Notes: generated by a model not told the origin, from the sequence alone. A stretch of 42,637 nt of DNA from Rhizopus sp. PT2906 (GCA_025529335.1 JAMYHX010000379.1:1-42637); one strand, 5' to 3'. Positions 23,401 to 34,730 are shown, counted from the stretch's first letter. Translations and numbers: made by a program.

Positions 23401-25296
23401 AGGTGCGCCAATATTTTTGTTTCATCAATGCCAGTCCACCAAAAAGTAGTCAAAGGGAACTTGTTGATGTTATTCCATGATAACTTTTGAGTGAAAAAGT
23501 AATCGCATCCAGATTGCTTAAGGACTTGAGGAAGTTGAGCAGAGTATCCAAAGGAGTCTGGTAACCAGAATACGCGAGCCCTTTTGCCAAAGTGCTTCTC
23601 AAAGAATCGTTGACTATGCATAATGTAGGGTATGAGTAAAATCGTTGTCCTTCTTAGTATATTCTAGATCATTTACCCAAGCAACATTTGTCTGCAAAGA
23701 GATTCTCCAGACTACATATAAAAAAAAAGAAAGACTTAGCTCATGCACAGAATACACATCAATGTAAAACTTACTGGCATGTTTGTATCTGTATTTACAA
23801 TAAAGACATTTAGTATCAAAGATTAACGATTAGTATAAGCATTTTAATGACTTACCATGTTCCACCCAGCTCTATTAAAAAGAAATCATGTTAGTGATGA
23901 TAAAATAAAAGGTTCATCTTATTGCTTACACCACCAATGATCTCCCATTGCTCATTCTTTTCAGCTATTTTGATCTTTTCAAAAAGCTTTGGATACAACT
24001 CTTGCAACCATTCATACTGTTGAGCTTGAGATGCAGTAAATACATAGTCTGGATACCTTTCCATCAAGTTTAATTGACTTGACCATGACCTTGCTACCTT
24101 TCTTTTTGTTTCATCATATGGCCAAAGCCAGGCCGTATCTAAAGGGAAGAGATAAGTTTAGGAAAATACACGCATAAGGGGGGGGGGGCACAAGACTGAG
24201 CATTACCAATATGACAGTTGCCTATAGCTGTAACTCGATGCATTTCTGATCCATTCTGCTCGGTTAAAAAATCTCTTGTAAGCCTATTGCACTCGCTGAT
24301 GGCCGTCTCATCATCACCAATAAAGTTGTTAATGACCTCGTTGGCAACCCAAAGAGCCTTTCTAGCCTGAATAGAGTTTGAATCGGTATCAAAGGCGATT
24401 CCTCTTAGAATACTATTGACAACAAAACACGTTAATTTGGCTGATGTTTTTACAACTTGTTTACTTGCGTAAGATCATGATAGAGATCTTGAACGGGCTT
24501 ATTAGCTACAACTAAATCAGCCTGTTTCAACTTGAAATATCGATTGGGGTCTGCAACCATTGAATCGCTTGCACCAACGCCAAACATACCATTACAAGCA
24601 GCCTCAATATAGAACAAATATACTTCATTTGCCTTTGCTTTTTTAGAAATAATAAATTCATGACGAGCTTGGTCAGCTACCAAAAAAAAAATTAGCAACA
24701 TGTACGTACAACTACTTATTTCCTTACAGCCACCAGTGAGCCCTTGAAGAGGTACACCGTCATGCGACCAAACAAGGCCCTCACAGCCCATGTCCCATTG
24801 GAGGGTCACTTCATGTCCGTCCAATGCCTCTGGTATCTTCACTGTCACTTGAAACCAGTGGGTAGTCCAGCTGGGGCCGAAATCGTGTTGCCCAATAGTA
24901 AATTCTTGAAACTTTTGTGTAATAGCGTCCTATTATAATTTATGCAAGGTTTGTTTTGCTTCCCTTTTGGGTAACTTTTTTTTTCAGTTATGCCCTACCT
25001 CGAAGGGAATTCTCTAATAGATAATATAAGTTCAAAGCATTCGTGGCTTTCTTGCTTGTTTATCTTACCTTTACGTCAGGAACACTGTATACCTTGAGTT
25101 GAACATGAGGGGCACCACTATGTCTCAGTATCCATAAACGGTTATGGATACCCATGCTATAAAACTGACCTGCTCCAGCAAGAAAGTTATTGAGACGGGA
25201 GTGAGCGATGTTGGTAGGAACTGAAGGGGCATTGTCTAAGGGTGGCTTTAGGTCGTTTGAAGCGTGATGACAGTGTCTATGTCCATATATTGTCAT
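20475..25296 (-). CDS. AMS1: Vacuolar alpha-mannosidase, GH38
   Basis: I traced about 27 exons from ATG at 25296 (exon 1 to 25069, then 25013-24999, 24929-24728, 24676-about 24458 and so on) to TAA at 20477-20475. The frame stays open throughout, giving a protein close to the 1,083 residues of yeast Ams1; I did not count it exactly. Ams1 trims mannose from free oligosaccharides and reaches the vacuole by the Cvt/autophagy route. Seen: GNCHIDTAWLWPYDE with zinc-binding His and Asp, WLPDSFGYSAQLPQ with the nucleophile Asp, WWTGIDETKILAHLTPAETY, VYGHGDGGGGPT, and C-terminal beta domains ending in FTVTLKPFQILTLKVDLS. Three consecutive-scale microexons are present (15, 16 and 14 nt). The junction between exons 4 and 5 needs an unusual GTTGTA donor. 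An 11-G run sits in one intron (24178-24188). Confidence 0.95.
24178..24188. repeat. Poly-G run in an AMS1 intron
   Basis: Eleven G in a row inside an intron of the minus-strand gene (C-run in the transcript). Such a run is rare in this AT-rich DNA and prone to length errors in sequencing. Confidence 0.9.
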
Positions 25297-26430
25297 TTTA
25301 TTTTATTTTATTTTTAGTAGAAGGAAGAAAAAAAGGTAAAAAAGGGAATAGTGTATGTTTATAAACACGTAAAGTAACGTGACATTTCATCTCACAGACT
25401 ACGCGTGTACATAGAATGTTTTGAATAGGACAAAGTATATTTATGCATCCATCTGCTATTTGTCTAACCGCTTTGTAACCAAGTGACCCTTTGTACTATT
25501 ATTTTTTTTCGTATTATACATAACTACTACCTCTGTTGCTGGAACTTGGATCTAGCTTGCATATATTCTCAAAGCATCATTCAGGTTAACCTGTGTTTTG
25601 TTATTATCTTATCCAAAGTAACTGTTAGATTACTATGCATATGTACTTTTGAATTTATAGTCCCTAGTTAACAGCTGTACTTCACTTTCGGTCAAAGCCT
25701 GATACTTTATTGGTTGAAGTTGGGACTGTAAACAATGCCGAAACAGTTCTGTTTCCATTTCCGGTCTTTTAATGGCTATCCAGAATTAGCTCCTTTGTAT
25801 TAAAAGCATTATGAAAGGAGCTTTACCATCATTTATCTCTTTTTGTAGTTCATTTCAAAACTAGGATTTATAGTTTTATGAATCATATTTGTTTCATAAC
25901 GCCTAGTCATTTAACAGCTATATGTAGAAATAGACACATTCTCAAACACCCTAAGGGAAGAGAGTCGGTAACAATGTGTCCGACCTTGAGTTGAAATTTC
26001 TAATAATTCACGATGCTCATAGCAATTACCGTAGCATTATACAAAAAACCAATTGAAAATCTGGTCACTGTAGAAACGATAGATTACTCAGAAATTTGCC
26101 TGAAATGCACAAAAATACAACCGTAGACAACTGTAGATGAGGTAGCTAGGAAGCATAATGAACAGACAAATAAAATAACTTCATTTCAGAAGGTGTAAGA
26201 TCATATAAGCATTCACTAGTCCAACAAGGAAAATGTTACACGACAAGAAGGATAAAAGCTTTGAAGCCGACTTTTCTGGGGCAAAAAACTACTTACACTC
26301 ATGCTGTTATCCAAGCGTCTATCATTACTCATAATATATTTGATGAAGGATCTTTGTCTAAACCTATTTCTGTAACAAGATGCATTCAATATTACTTAAA
26401 TCCGTAAGCATCTGTGTTTGAATAAACATA
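25297..26430. other. AMS1 upstream region and flank of a transposon
   Basis: The first few hundred bases hold the AMS1 promoter. No host gene is recognised. The last part includes an open frame at 26174-26404 described separately. Confidence 0.45.
26174..26404 (+). pseudogene. Possible transposase helix-turn-helix remnant
   Basis: An open frame of 77 codons with no start codon of its own ends at TAA 26405-26407. The part LKPTFLGQKTTYTHAVIQAS and SKPISVTRCIQYYL resembles in pattern the DNA-binding region that precedes the catalytic domain in IS630/Tc1-like transposases. It lies just outside the left inverted repeat (26431), at about the distance expected if it once belonged to the same transposase. 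The resemblance is by pattern only and weak; it could be chance. Confidence 0.35.
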
Positions 26431-27227
26431 CACCTTTTTCACAATCTTTTTCGTACAATTTTGAAGAAATTTCGTGCAGTGAGTTTACAATGGCTTTCTA
26501 TCTAAGCAAGAATGGGTTCAACGTTGGCTTCAAACAGATATGGACTATTTAAGCAATTATGTTTTTATAGACGAATCAGGTTTTAATATAAACACAAATC
26601 ACTCTATAGCTTTGTCTAAAAAGGGCGAATGTACCATTGTCACTGTTTCAAAAACGAAAGCAAATAATATCACCATATTGTGTGCTATTGCTTCATACGG
26701 TGTTTTGACTATTAATATAAGGCGCCCAAAAAAACGGAGCCTTCAAAGAAAAGAAAAACTGGAGGAGGGTCTACACAGGTTGTGAACAAAGGAAAAGGGG
26801 TACCGTTACTGACCATTATTTCAACATCGTGGCTGCAACATTAGATATACTAGATAGGTCTGAGCAATTTAAAGGGCATTATATCGTTATGGACAATGCA
26901 CCAATCCATACTCATTTAGACATTCAGAAGTATATTGAACAGAGAGGTTATGGTTGTGTTTATTTTCCACCATATTCTCCTGAGTTAAGTCCCATCGAAC
27001 AGTTTTGGTCAGTATGCAAGAGCAAATTAAAGCGACAGAAGCTGCTAAAAGAATAAACTTTATCATTCAGGATTGGTGAAGCATGCAATAACATTTTCTT
27101 AAGTAATCTTCAAGGTTTCTGCAGATACTCTATATCGAAATCTCAAACTTGCTTAGATGGAAAGCCATTGTAAACTCACTGTACGAAATTTCTTCCAAAA
27201 TTGTACGAAAAGATTGTGAAAAAGGTG
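26431..27227 (+). mobile_element. Tc1/IS630-like DNA transposon copy with 80-bp inverted repeats
   Basis: A 797-bp element. Its ends are inverted repeats of 80 bp (26431-26510 and 27148-27227), differing by only about two substitutions and two one-base indels, and both start CACCTTTTTCAC. Each end abuts the dinucleotide TA (26429-26430 and 27228-27229), the target duplication of Tc1/mariner elements. Inside is a broken DDE transposase. The close match of the two arms suggests a fairly recent origin or conversion, while the coding part is already damaged. Confidence 0.85.
26511..27173 (+). pseudogene. Broken DDE (IS630/Tc1-like) transposase
   Basis: Seen: first catalytic Asp in NYVFIDESGFN, second Asp in GHYIVMDNAPIHT, and the last acidic residue in YFPPYSPELSPIEQFWSVCKSKLKR. 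This family cuts and pastes DNA at TA sites. Two breaks are visible: the reading frame shifts by one between about 26715 and 26825, and an in-frame TAA stands at 27054-27056, after which the frame stays open through a family-like C-terminus (RIGEACNNIF, CLDGKPL) to a stop at 27171-27173 inside the right inverted repeat. The N-terminal DNA-binding part is absent from within the repeats. It is not expected to be active. Confidence 0.85.
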
Positions 27228-27914
27228 TACTTCGATCAAAAAATAACATTGAGCATATGGATGATATAAGACTTCCCACGGTTATCAGCAAATCCCATAG
27301 TAATTATTACTTTACAAGATAGTAAAAGGAGGAAACAGTTGTTATGGTTCTCCAAGAAATTAACCAATGAGATTAAAATCAAAGAGACATTTGAAAGAGA
27401 GATTCTTGTCAAATTATGTAAAAGAAACGTATGTTAGCCATTGAGCATAAGTTGTAAAACAAGATGAACTACGGCCTAGAGTTATTTTGATAAGGGACAG
27501 AACATTTCAACACAGCTAAATAATTACTCATTATGATTGGTTAATCAATTGTCATTTTAATGCAATTGTCACCCAATACGATGCGATTACACTTTGTGAC
27601 TCAACTTGTTATCATTATTATTCGAAACAATGGTCTTCTGTCGTAATCAATGAATGCAAAGACGTAAACATTGGTATAAACACTAAAAGTGAATGCTAAA
27701 TAACTATAAGGAATAAGCATAGAAAACAGGATAAGAAGGAAGTGAATGGTTGTTGAAAGAGAACAAAGACAAGTTGGCCAATAAAAATGTCGAGGCATCT
27801 TGTGATTGATGTGTACTTGTATATACGTGTGTATCATAAGCACTTGTATTTAAAGAGCAATCCATTCTTTTCTTCTTCTTTCTTTCTTTCTTTCTCATAT
27901 TTTCAGACTTTACC
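27228..27914. other. Intergenic between the transposon and the bZIP gene
   Basis: No gene is recognised. A short lysine-rich open stretch near 27310-27435 has no known domain. Towards the right the sequence becomes pyrimidine-rich, with a (TTTC)n run at about 27876-27895. Confidence 0.4.
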
Positions 27915-27930
27915 TTTTTTTTTTTTTTTT
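27915..27930 (+). promoter_or_regulatory. T-tract directly upstream of the bZIP start codon
   Basis: A run of 16 T ends four bases before AAACATG. Together with the (TTTC)n run 20 bp upstream it forms a strongly pyrimidine-rich leader, as seen before DBP8, DBP6, the HAD gene and the UPF0658-like gene. Confidence 0.5.
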
Positions 27931-27934
27931 AAAC

Positions 27935-28522
27935 ATGAGCAGTAATAACATTAAGCTAACTTGGGGTTTAAACGCAAAGGATTTGGATGCATGGCTTGAA
28001 AACGATCTACGATATTCTGATAAAGACATACTGATAAGAAGCATTATAAAACAACATGATAATAAGGAGCTACTGAAGGAGCGTATACAGAAGCTGCTAT
28101 TAACCAATGTTGACTTGAAGAATAACCCTCCTGATGCTGTGATCAAACTACTGTTATCATTAAAAACACAACCACCACCTCAACAACACAAGACTATACC
28201 TATTACACTTCCTTCACTGAATGAACTACCTTTAAATATTAATCATCATAAAAAGCCAACAAATGAGCCACTAGATGTCATTATCAAGAGGCAACGCAAT
28301 ACCGATGCTGCGCGAAGATCAAGATTAAGAAAGGCAATCAAGATGGAGGCACTGGAAAAGAAAGTGCGAGAACTAAAGACAGAAAACGAGGAACTGAAGA
28401 TTAGAGCTGCAGTGCTGGAATCAAAAGTACATCATATATCTGAAAAAGAGCAAAGAAATAGGCAAAGAGTGCTGGAACTAGAAGCTCAATTAGCTTCAGT
28501 CCATCAACAGTTACTGAATTAA
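27935..28522 (+). CDS. bZIP transcription factor, Gcn4-like
   Basis: Intronless, 195 residues. Seen: basic region at about 119-135 with the N-x3-A-x2-S-R signature (RNTDAARRSRLRK), followed by a leucine zipper with heptad leucines 140, 147, 154 and 161 and a coiled coil running on to about residue 193. The signature fits the Gcn4/CPC1 class, which controls amino-acid or stress genes by binding TGACTC-like sites; the exact target set is inference. The N-terminal half is mixed helical with a PPPQQ stretch and lacks an obvious acidic activation domain. I see no upstream open frames of the GCN4 kind in the short leader. Convergent with the PH gene, 85 bp between stops. Confidence 0.92.
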   Translation: MSSNNIKLTWGLNAKDLDAWLENDLRYSDKDILIRSIIKQHDNKELLKERIQKLLLTNVDLKNNPPDAVIKLLLSLKTQPPPQQHKTIPITLPSLNELPLNINHHKKPTNEPLDVIIKRQRNTDAARRSRLRKAIKMEALEKKVRELKTENEELKIRAAVLESKVHHISEKEQRNRQRVLELEAQLASVHQQLLN

Positions 28523-28584
28523 GTTAAATGTGAAAAATAAAACACTTTTTTACTTTGTTTATTACGTGTAATTGATGTAAACTT

Positions 28585-28604
28585 GTTATTATTATTATTA
28601 TTAT
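28585..28604. repeat. (ATT)n microsatellite
   Basis: Short ATT run between the convergent bZIP and PH stop codons. Confidence 0.85.
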
Positions 28605-28607
28605 TTA

Positions 28608-30175
28608 TTATGAATTAAATGCAAGTGGTACTTCTTTTGATCGACCCAGTCTTTCTGATACTAACATCGATTGGCTTGGTACACTACCTAGTGCTCCACC
28701 AGCACCACCTACACCTCCTGCTCCACTGACACCTGACAGATGGCTGACATTTTCAATAGAGTCAAGTGAATCTGTTGTCGAATGCGCTTTTTCAATTGTA
28801 TTTTCAGGAATAAGAGAAAGTGGTCGATGATATTTGGGTGTAACATCTTCTTTAGTTCTTCTTGTTGCTACAACAAGTGCATTTAGCCATGCTTCCATAT
28901 TACTTTCACTAGGTGCGCATAGTACATAGCTTCTCTTTGGTATAATGATTTTGAAGCAGTATTGTTTATTTTTACTGACAGGCTCAATTTCCAGTGAATC
29001 AATGATATGATCTAAAGGAATAATTCGATGTGGAGAGTATTCTTTATCATCCTCATAATAAGCAAGTGTGTCCGTTCGAAGCACAAACCATCGCTTTCTC
29101 CATCCCTTGTTGCGCCCTAGCTTTAGCAAATATCCTTCGATAAGCACTCTATTCCTATTCTCTTCCAATTCTATATTGGCTTTATCTGCACTATATTCTT
29201 CATCATCCTCTGAGCTCACAATGCCTTCAGTTATAAATGAACTTGTAGGGTTTGATGAAGGCGATATAGGATAATATTCAGTTGATCGTTGATTAAGCCT
29301 CTTTTTCTTTCCAGGAATGTTCATAGGTTGTGATTTGGTATTATTGTTGGTATTAGTATTATTATATTCATCTGTGCTCGTGCTTGACTGCCTTCTTTGT
29401 TGCATGGTATTAGCGCTATAATTTGATTTATAAGATGAAATGACGTCTTTGGCAAACTCTTGATCACGGTCAAGTGAGCTAGTGTCATCATCTGCATCAT
29501 ACAGTCTTTGTTCTTGCTTGGCTTGATTTATGCAAGCAAACCATTCGTTCATATCATTTTGATCGTTGGCTTGAACATAGTACATTCTCTTTGGAGTAAC
29601 AAAAGCAAAGACGTATTTATACTTGTGTTTTGTTGTCACTTGAACTACTTTGTGTATTTCATGCAGATCAATAATTCGAAGTAATTTATATTCCTTGGAT
29701 CAAAATATTAGACCATGTTTTTATGGGGATGTTGCCTATCTATATTTACCTTACTATCCTTATACATGGCTAATTTGGTTGTTCTCAGGACAAACCATCT
29801 CTTCTTCCATGTCTACACATAGGTTATTAGTTTTCCATCATAAATACTTTTTAGTCTTACCCTTCTTTTTTCACCTTTCTTCAATAAATATCCTGCCTTG
29901 AACACTTTTTCAGTTTTGAGTAGTTCCAAGGCCTCTGCTGACATGGGCTCAGATCCAGGTTCATCGTCATCCCCATCTGATGCATATCTTTGGTTACTGT
30001 CTTCTTCTTCATCCTCGCTTAATATAACACGAGCTGATTTTCCAACCAAAGCACTTGGTTCTGATGAATTAGACTATATGCCTAAAGTCAGTTTCACTGA
30101 AAAGGAAAGAGCAATTGAAGAACTTGCCTGTGTATTCTTCAACGTTGAAGTAGGTGCTGTTTTGTGATTTGACAT
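28608..30175 (-). CDS. Tandem PH-domain protein, Opy1-like
   Basis: Four exons: 30175-30128, 30073-29861, 29812-29750 and 29693-28608. They give 469 residues. Seen: acidic N-terminus (SEDEEED), first PH domain about 74-170 (GYLLKKGEKRRTWKKRWFVL to NEWFACINQA), a polar Ser/Asn-rich linker, second PH domain about 291-388 (GYLLKLGRNKGWRKRWFVL to MEAWLNALVVATRR), and a Gly-rich tail. The basic KKRW/RKRW loops suggest phosphoinositide binding at membranes; yeast Opy1 has the same two-PH plan. Intron 1 (30127-30074) appears to be a GC-AG intron with a GCAAGT donor: without it a TAG stops the frame, and with it the frame joins exactly. An alternative is initiation downstream of that stop. Confidence 0.88.
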
Positions 30176-32610
30176 TTTTAATAATTAAAAGAAAAAAAAA
30201 AAAAGCAAAAATATGGACAATACAGTGTTTCTTACTCTCAATTGGTCAAACTTTTGAATTTAATTGGATGACGTTTTGAACTCAGTTGATCAGATTTTTG
30301 TAACCAGCTTGGTCATTTATTACTTCTTTTATAGTTGCATTGATTCAATTAACTGTTTATTTTTTTTAGTCTTTAAATATCTTAACGAAATGACGAATAA
30401 AGCTCTCAAGATATTCCCAAAGGGGAATAGATTCACAGTCTTCAATGATCTTTGTTGTCAAGTATAGTTTCTCTTAAGGTATGACTTAAGAACAGCACGA
30501 TCTCATGAGAACATCGAATTAGAGTTTTATTATAAGATACGCCTTAGCTGGCGTATCTACTTGACAACGCAAATGATCGATTATCTTTCTCTAAAAAATA
30601 GAGTGCTGCTCGAAGAGCTTATACCACATCCTTTGTATTTTTTTTTTTTAGTTGATAGCATTTGATAGTAAAGGTTGTTTTAACTTGATCTTTTTACAGG
30701 AGCTATTTTGTAGTTAAAACCTTTCGTCAAATCATTGCCAAGGATGTTCTCTCTTCTAAAGTTCTTATTTCGTTGATTTTAGGAAGGAGATCAACCACAA
30801 TTTTTCTTATTTTAGGATGTAGTCTATTATAGAGGCAAGCCAAGGGTGGCTAAAATATCGCTGTCATTAAAGATCGTCTTTTGACACCATATTTAACCTT
30901 TGACCAAACTCCCCTTGATTGGATTAAGAAAACATGAATATAGAGAGATAGACATATCCCATAAAAGTATTATACCTTTTAACTCATTCTTGTCAAGAGT
31001 ATCCAACTAATTCAAGAATCAGGGTTTGATATTTCCATTCGACTTACACGTCTTGATAAACAAAATATGTCTTTATTTTTTCCAATCCGCCATCTTGGGC
31101 TGCTAACGGCTTATGTATTTGTTTATGAGGTGGAATGTTCCTGATTAGGACATTCTGTGTCAATGCACAGTCTACAGAGACTTAATGACAAGGAAATGTC
31201 TATACGCGGTTCTTTGTTTATACACTCGTGATCGACGGCTAATTCACTCGTGTCACGTCACTACCAGTGAGAAGCAGACGGATGTTTATATTGCAAAATA
31301 AAGTGGCTGTACATTAAAATAAACAGTTTATAAATACAATGGTGGTTAGCCCAAAGTCTACTTGTGAATGAGTAATTTGGAAGATAAAGCAGATAACGGT
31401 AACAGTTCGGACAAGTCAGTAAGATTGACTCCAACTGGGGGTATCCATAGTAGAGGAACGCCTTAGTTTAGTTACAGTTTACCAAGGATTCAGAATGAAA
31501 AAATATGCCAGATTTAGGTGAAAGCTACAAATGATCAAAAGAGCTTTGATTGTAAAACTTGTAGCCAAGATATTAAGCTACTTTTCTAATGTGACACATC
31601 TCGAAGAGTTTCGTCTGTAATCTAGATCTAAGCTATGTTGTACATGTATCTTGAGTTCGTGGGTCGTGTTGCATTGGTTGGTAATGAACACGATGTAACT
31701 TGTTTATAAAAGGTAATTAATTAGAGTCATGGTATATACAAGGGGCATGTTCAACAACAGTAGTTGAGATTGTGAAAGTATTGGAGGCTGATTAATATAA
31801 ACTGAATATAGATATACAGAGAGAATAAGCTCTGAAGGACCTCCATTTGTGGGTAGAAGCGACATAAGGAAGCAATGGATAGAAACACCTCAATAAATGT
31901 AGCAAAGAATAGGTTGTACTGGGGTCCCAGAAGAGATAAAATGAGATATGGTTATAAGATGACTTAATACCAGGCAATCCCAGTACTGGGTCGTCATGAT
32001 GATCCGCCCACAGCGAATGGTGAATTTCAGACTGGCAAAGAACTTGACCTTGAGCACAATATGGCTTCCTGAAACTTCCTTGAATGATACCAAAAGGTAA
32101 TACCATTCCTTGCAAGGATGGTTCAATAGACCCAAGGCTTTTTGTAGAACAGAAGAGGGTCGATCTGTTAGGTCTGTAGTCACAAGCGGATATTGATTTT
32201 CATTGGCTGTGATATGCCCTTTTCAAAGTACTGTGTATGCGTGATTACCCCAAGTAGACAAACGAATAAACGGACTGTTACACATTTGATCTAGGTTACA
32301 TTTAAATGTAAAGCGCAGTCAGTCGTGATATTACAGTTAAAACCTTATTCTTTATTATGAAAAAAAAAAGAGAGAGAGAAGAGTGAATTCATAAAAACTA
32401 ATAAAAATAGACTTTATAAATGAGAGTGACCGAGCCTCATTTGTAAAGGGAAAGGAAAGAAAAATAAGAAGGTTCAAAATTAAGCAAAAAGTGGCTGATT
32501 GAATTCAGTACAACAAACAAGATCGAGTTTTATCTTGTAGATTTATTTCCCCATTCTCTACTTTTATCTCTTTCTCTTTCTTTATTTTTTTTTTTACGAA
32601 AAAAAACAGG
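30176..32610. other. Long gene-poor region with decayed coding-like fragments
   Basis: This 2.4-kb region is the longest gene-free stretch. A plus-strand frame is open from 30480 to 30662 (61 codons, e.g. HENIELEFYYKIRLSW and LKNRVLLEELIPHPLY) and looks coding-like but has no start and no known domain. A second fragment is near 30700-30935. Overlapping minus-strand open frames at 31792-32183 also show no domain. A perfect hairpin lies at 30535-30558. T/C-rich sequence at about 32565-32600 leads into the next gene. I cannot assign a function to any of these. Confidence 0.4.
30535..30558. repeat. Perfect 9-bp inverted repeat (hairpin)
   Basis: AGATACGCC, six-base loop TTAGCT, GGCGTATCT. It lies inside the coding-like open frame at 30480-30662. 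No T-run follows, so it is not a typical terminator. Confidence 0.8.
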
Positions 32611-34124
32611 ATGGACAAGCTTAAAGAGAATGGAGTCCTTAAATCAAAAGAGTCAATCATGACACTTGGCTTGGTTACATTTGAGGCTATCGTTATTTCC
32701 ATATTGGAAGGCATGGTCATCATGAACCATCTCGGGCTTGTTCAGAATTGTTCTACAACGATCGTTGAAGAAGGTACACAAGAAGGAAAAGAAGAGAGAG
32801 AGATGGAATATGCATTAATCCCATTTTTTTAAGGTGTTAGTGAATCCGACTTAATATATCATGCCTTGTTTATCATATCTCAAGTGTTTCAAGTGGTACT
32901 GTGTATTGATGCTTTATATCAAAGAAATACAGGTATTGTCCAAATGGGCTTTCTGTTCTGTATTACTTATTCTTTTTGCAGCTCAACTGTGTGCGCTGAT
33001 CCTTTTTGGATTACTTGTTGTTGGTAAGTTAAAATGATATATATGCATATTCAGCATTGCTTATTAATTTAATGAATAATAGCGTAAGTAGAGTAAACTA
33101 ACATATTCATCCTTCAGTTATTGATATCCTTTATAAAGATATGCAGGCATTCAGTTAAAACAGCATGTTATATTGGAAAACGCAGTCTGGTAAGCAACAT
33201 AAACAAAAAAAAAATATGCTCTTTGACACGCTCCTATTAGTGGAGATGTGAAATATTGGAAACCAGTTGAATCAAGATGGAGCAGTGGCCTTCAAGGAAT
33301 GGAATCAGCCAAAGATTATTATGAGAGCATAATGAGACCTATCGAATATACCATCATTGCCCTTATTCCCGCCTTCTTTATCGTCCTGGTGTTCTTTGGC
33401 TGGAGGCTTCGTAAACAATTCGCTTGGGATAACTATAGGAACTTTTCTGCAGATATGAGGTACTCTTTTTTTTTATACTAGCATATAGAATATATGACTG
33501 ACATTCTAGCATGATGATAGAATACGTAATGCGTTAATCACTACCAGTATCCTATTGACCTTGCTTAAACTGGACTTCTTTTTTATTTTCTCATTCGCTG
33601 CACAGTTGATACCCTCTGTCAGGCTAGGCTACTCAGAGACTATTACTGAAACTGTCGTCGTCTTTGTGCTGGGAGCTGCCTTACTGTCACTTGCCATAGT
33701 AGCTGTCTATCAGGAAAATAAATATGCCATGTTCTTGTCAATTCTCTCTGGCGTGGGATCCGTTGGTTATTTCATTTACAGACTTTACCTGATTGCAATA
33801 CCAAGAATCAATGAATATGATCCATACTTACATACAAGACAATTCTTGATATTTACTACAGTGATTGCCATGATACTCTTACTGCTCACCATTGCTGTTG
33901 CTGTCAAGGCTCTGTTTAACCTTCATCGAGGAGTGCTTGTATTTAAAAACCTCGAATTAAGAAAGAATAACAAAAAACAAGAACAACAACAACCACAAGC
34001 GATTGACCATGACAGCATAGATGATCTCGAACTACAAGAAGGAAGAAAAGAAAACGCCAATTTACTTTCCAATGAAAGCCACAACAATGCCGATAATAAA
34101 AACGATATGTGGACAATTGAATAA
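32611..34124 (+). CDS. Multispanning membrane protein, UPF0658 (Golgi) type
   Basis: Six exons: 32611-32773, 32834-32932, 32982-33023, 33147-33189, 33241-33459 and 33548-34124. They total 1143 nt and 380 residues. Seen: about seven hydrophobic segments (for example FEAIVISILEGMVI, ALFIISQVFQVVLCIDALYQ, AQLCALILFGLLVV, YTIIALIPAFFIVLVFFGW, TVVVFVLGAALLSLAIVAV, FTTVIAMILLLLTIAVAV) and a polar, Gln/Asn-rich cytosolic tail. The DALYQRNTAQL signature between segments recalls fungal UPF0658 Golgi proteins, from memory only. No enzymatic motif is visible. Function in the family is not known to me. The introns at 32774-32833 and 32933-32981 could be read through in part, but only splicing keeps the membrane segments intact. 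Confidence 0.78.
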
Positions 34125-34730
34125 TAATAATAACAATCATAATAATCATAATCATATAATATAATAAATAAAGATTGCCTTTAATTGCATAATATCTGTA
34201 AATAAGATGTTCAAATGCACAAATAAAGAAGCTCTAATCGTCTCTTCTTTCTTTATCTTTATTGATATCTTGTAATAAAGGGAAGCCTATCATAAAAATA
34301 TTAATAGCAACGTTATATAGAGACGATGATGCATATTACTCCTGGGAATAAATAAATAGCATCAAAGAAATGTTTAGTTCAATCAACCATTTCAGCACAA
34401 CTGATGAACGATCTACTACGAAGTTTAGCCCGCAGAAAAGGGAGAAAGGACAAAGCCATTTCTAAATTTGTCAGTGTGCATTTACACCAATAGGAAAAGG
34501 ATATTGTCTACCAAAAGAATAGGAAATGCTACATTTTTTCTTTTTGTCCTGAAAATCATACCACATCCTCTGTCTTTCATTCATCAACTGTAGCATTTGA
34601 ACATGACAGAAACGAAAATTGGTTGCACGATAGCGCAAATTGAGCAATATAAAAACGTAAATCAATTTTATATGAAAAAGTGTATACAAATGACGTATTT
34701 ACAAATGGGAGAATATTAAAAAAAACAAAG
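34125..34730. other. Convergent 3' region of the UPF0658-like and F-box genes
   Basis: This 606-bp region opens with AATAAT/ATAAT repeats and several AATAAA signals (about 34163-34225). Open frames at 34471-34759 on the minus strand are low-complexity and look like chance. Confidence 0.45.

Noticed and set aside
30163..30200. A-rich run upstream of the PH gene as a retrogene poly-A tail
   Set aside because: The gene has introns and the A run lies on its 5' side as a T-tract leader like those of the neighbours.
31792..32183. Two overlapping minus-strand frames of 97-107 codons
   Set aside because: Two frames open over the same DNA without a known domain; no basis to choose either as a gene, though a lineage-specific gene cannot be excluded.
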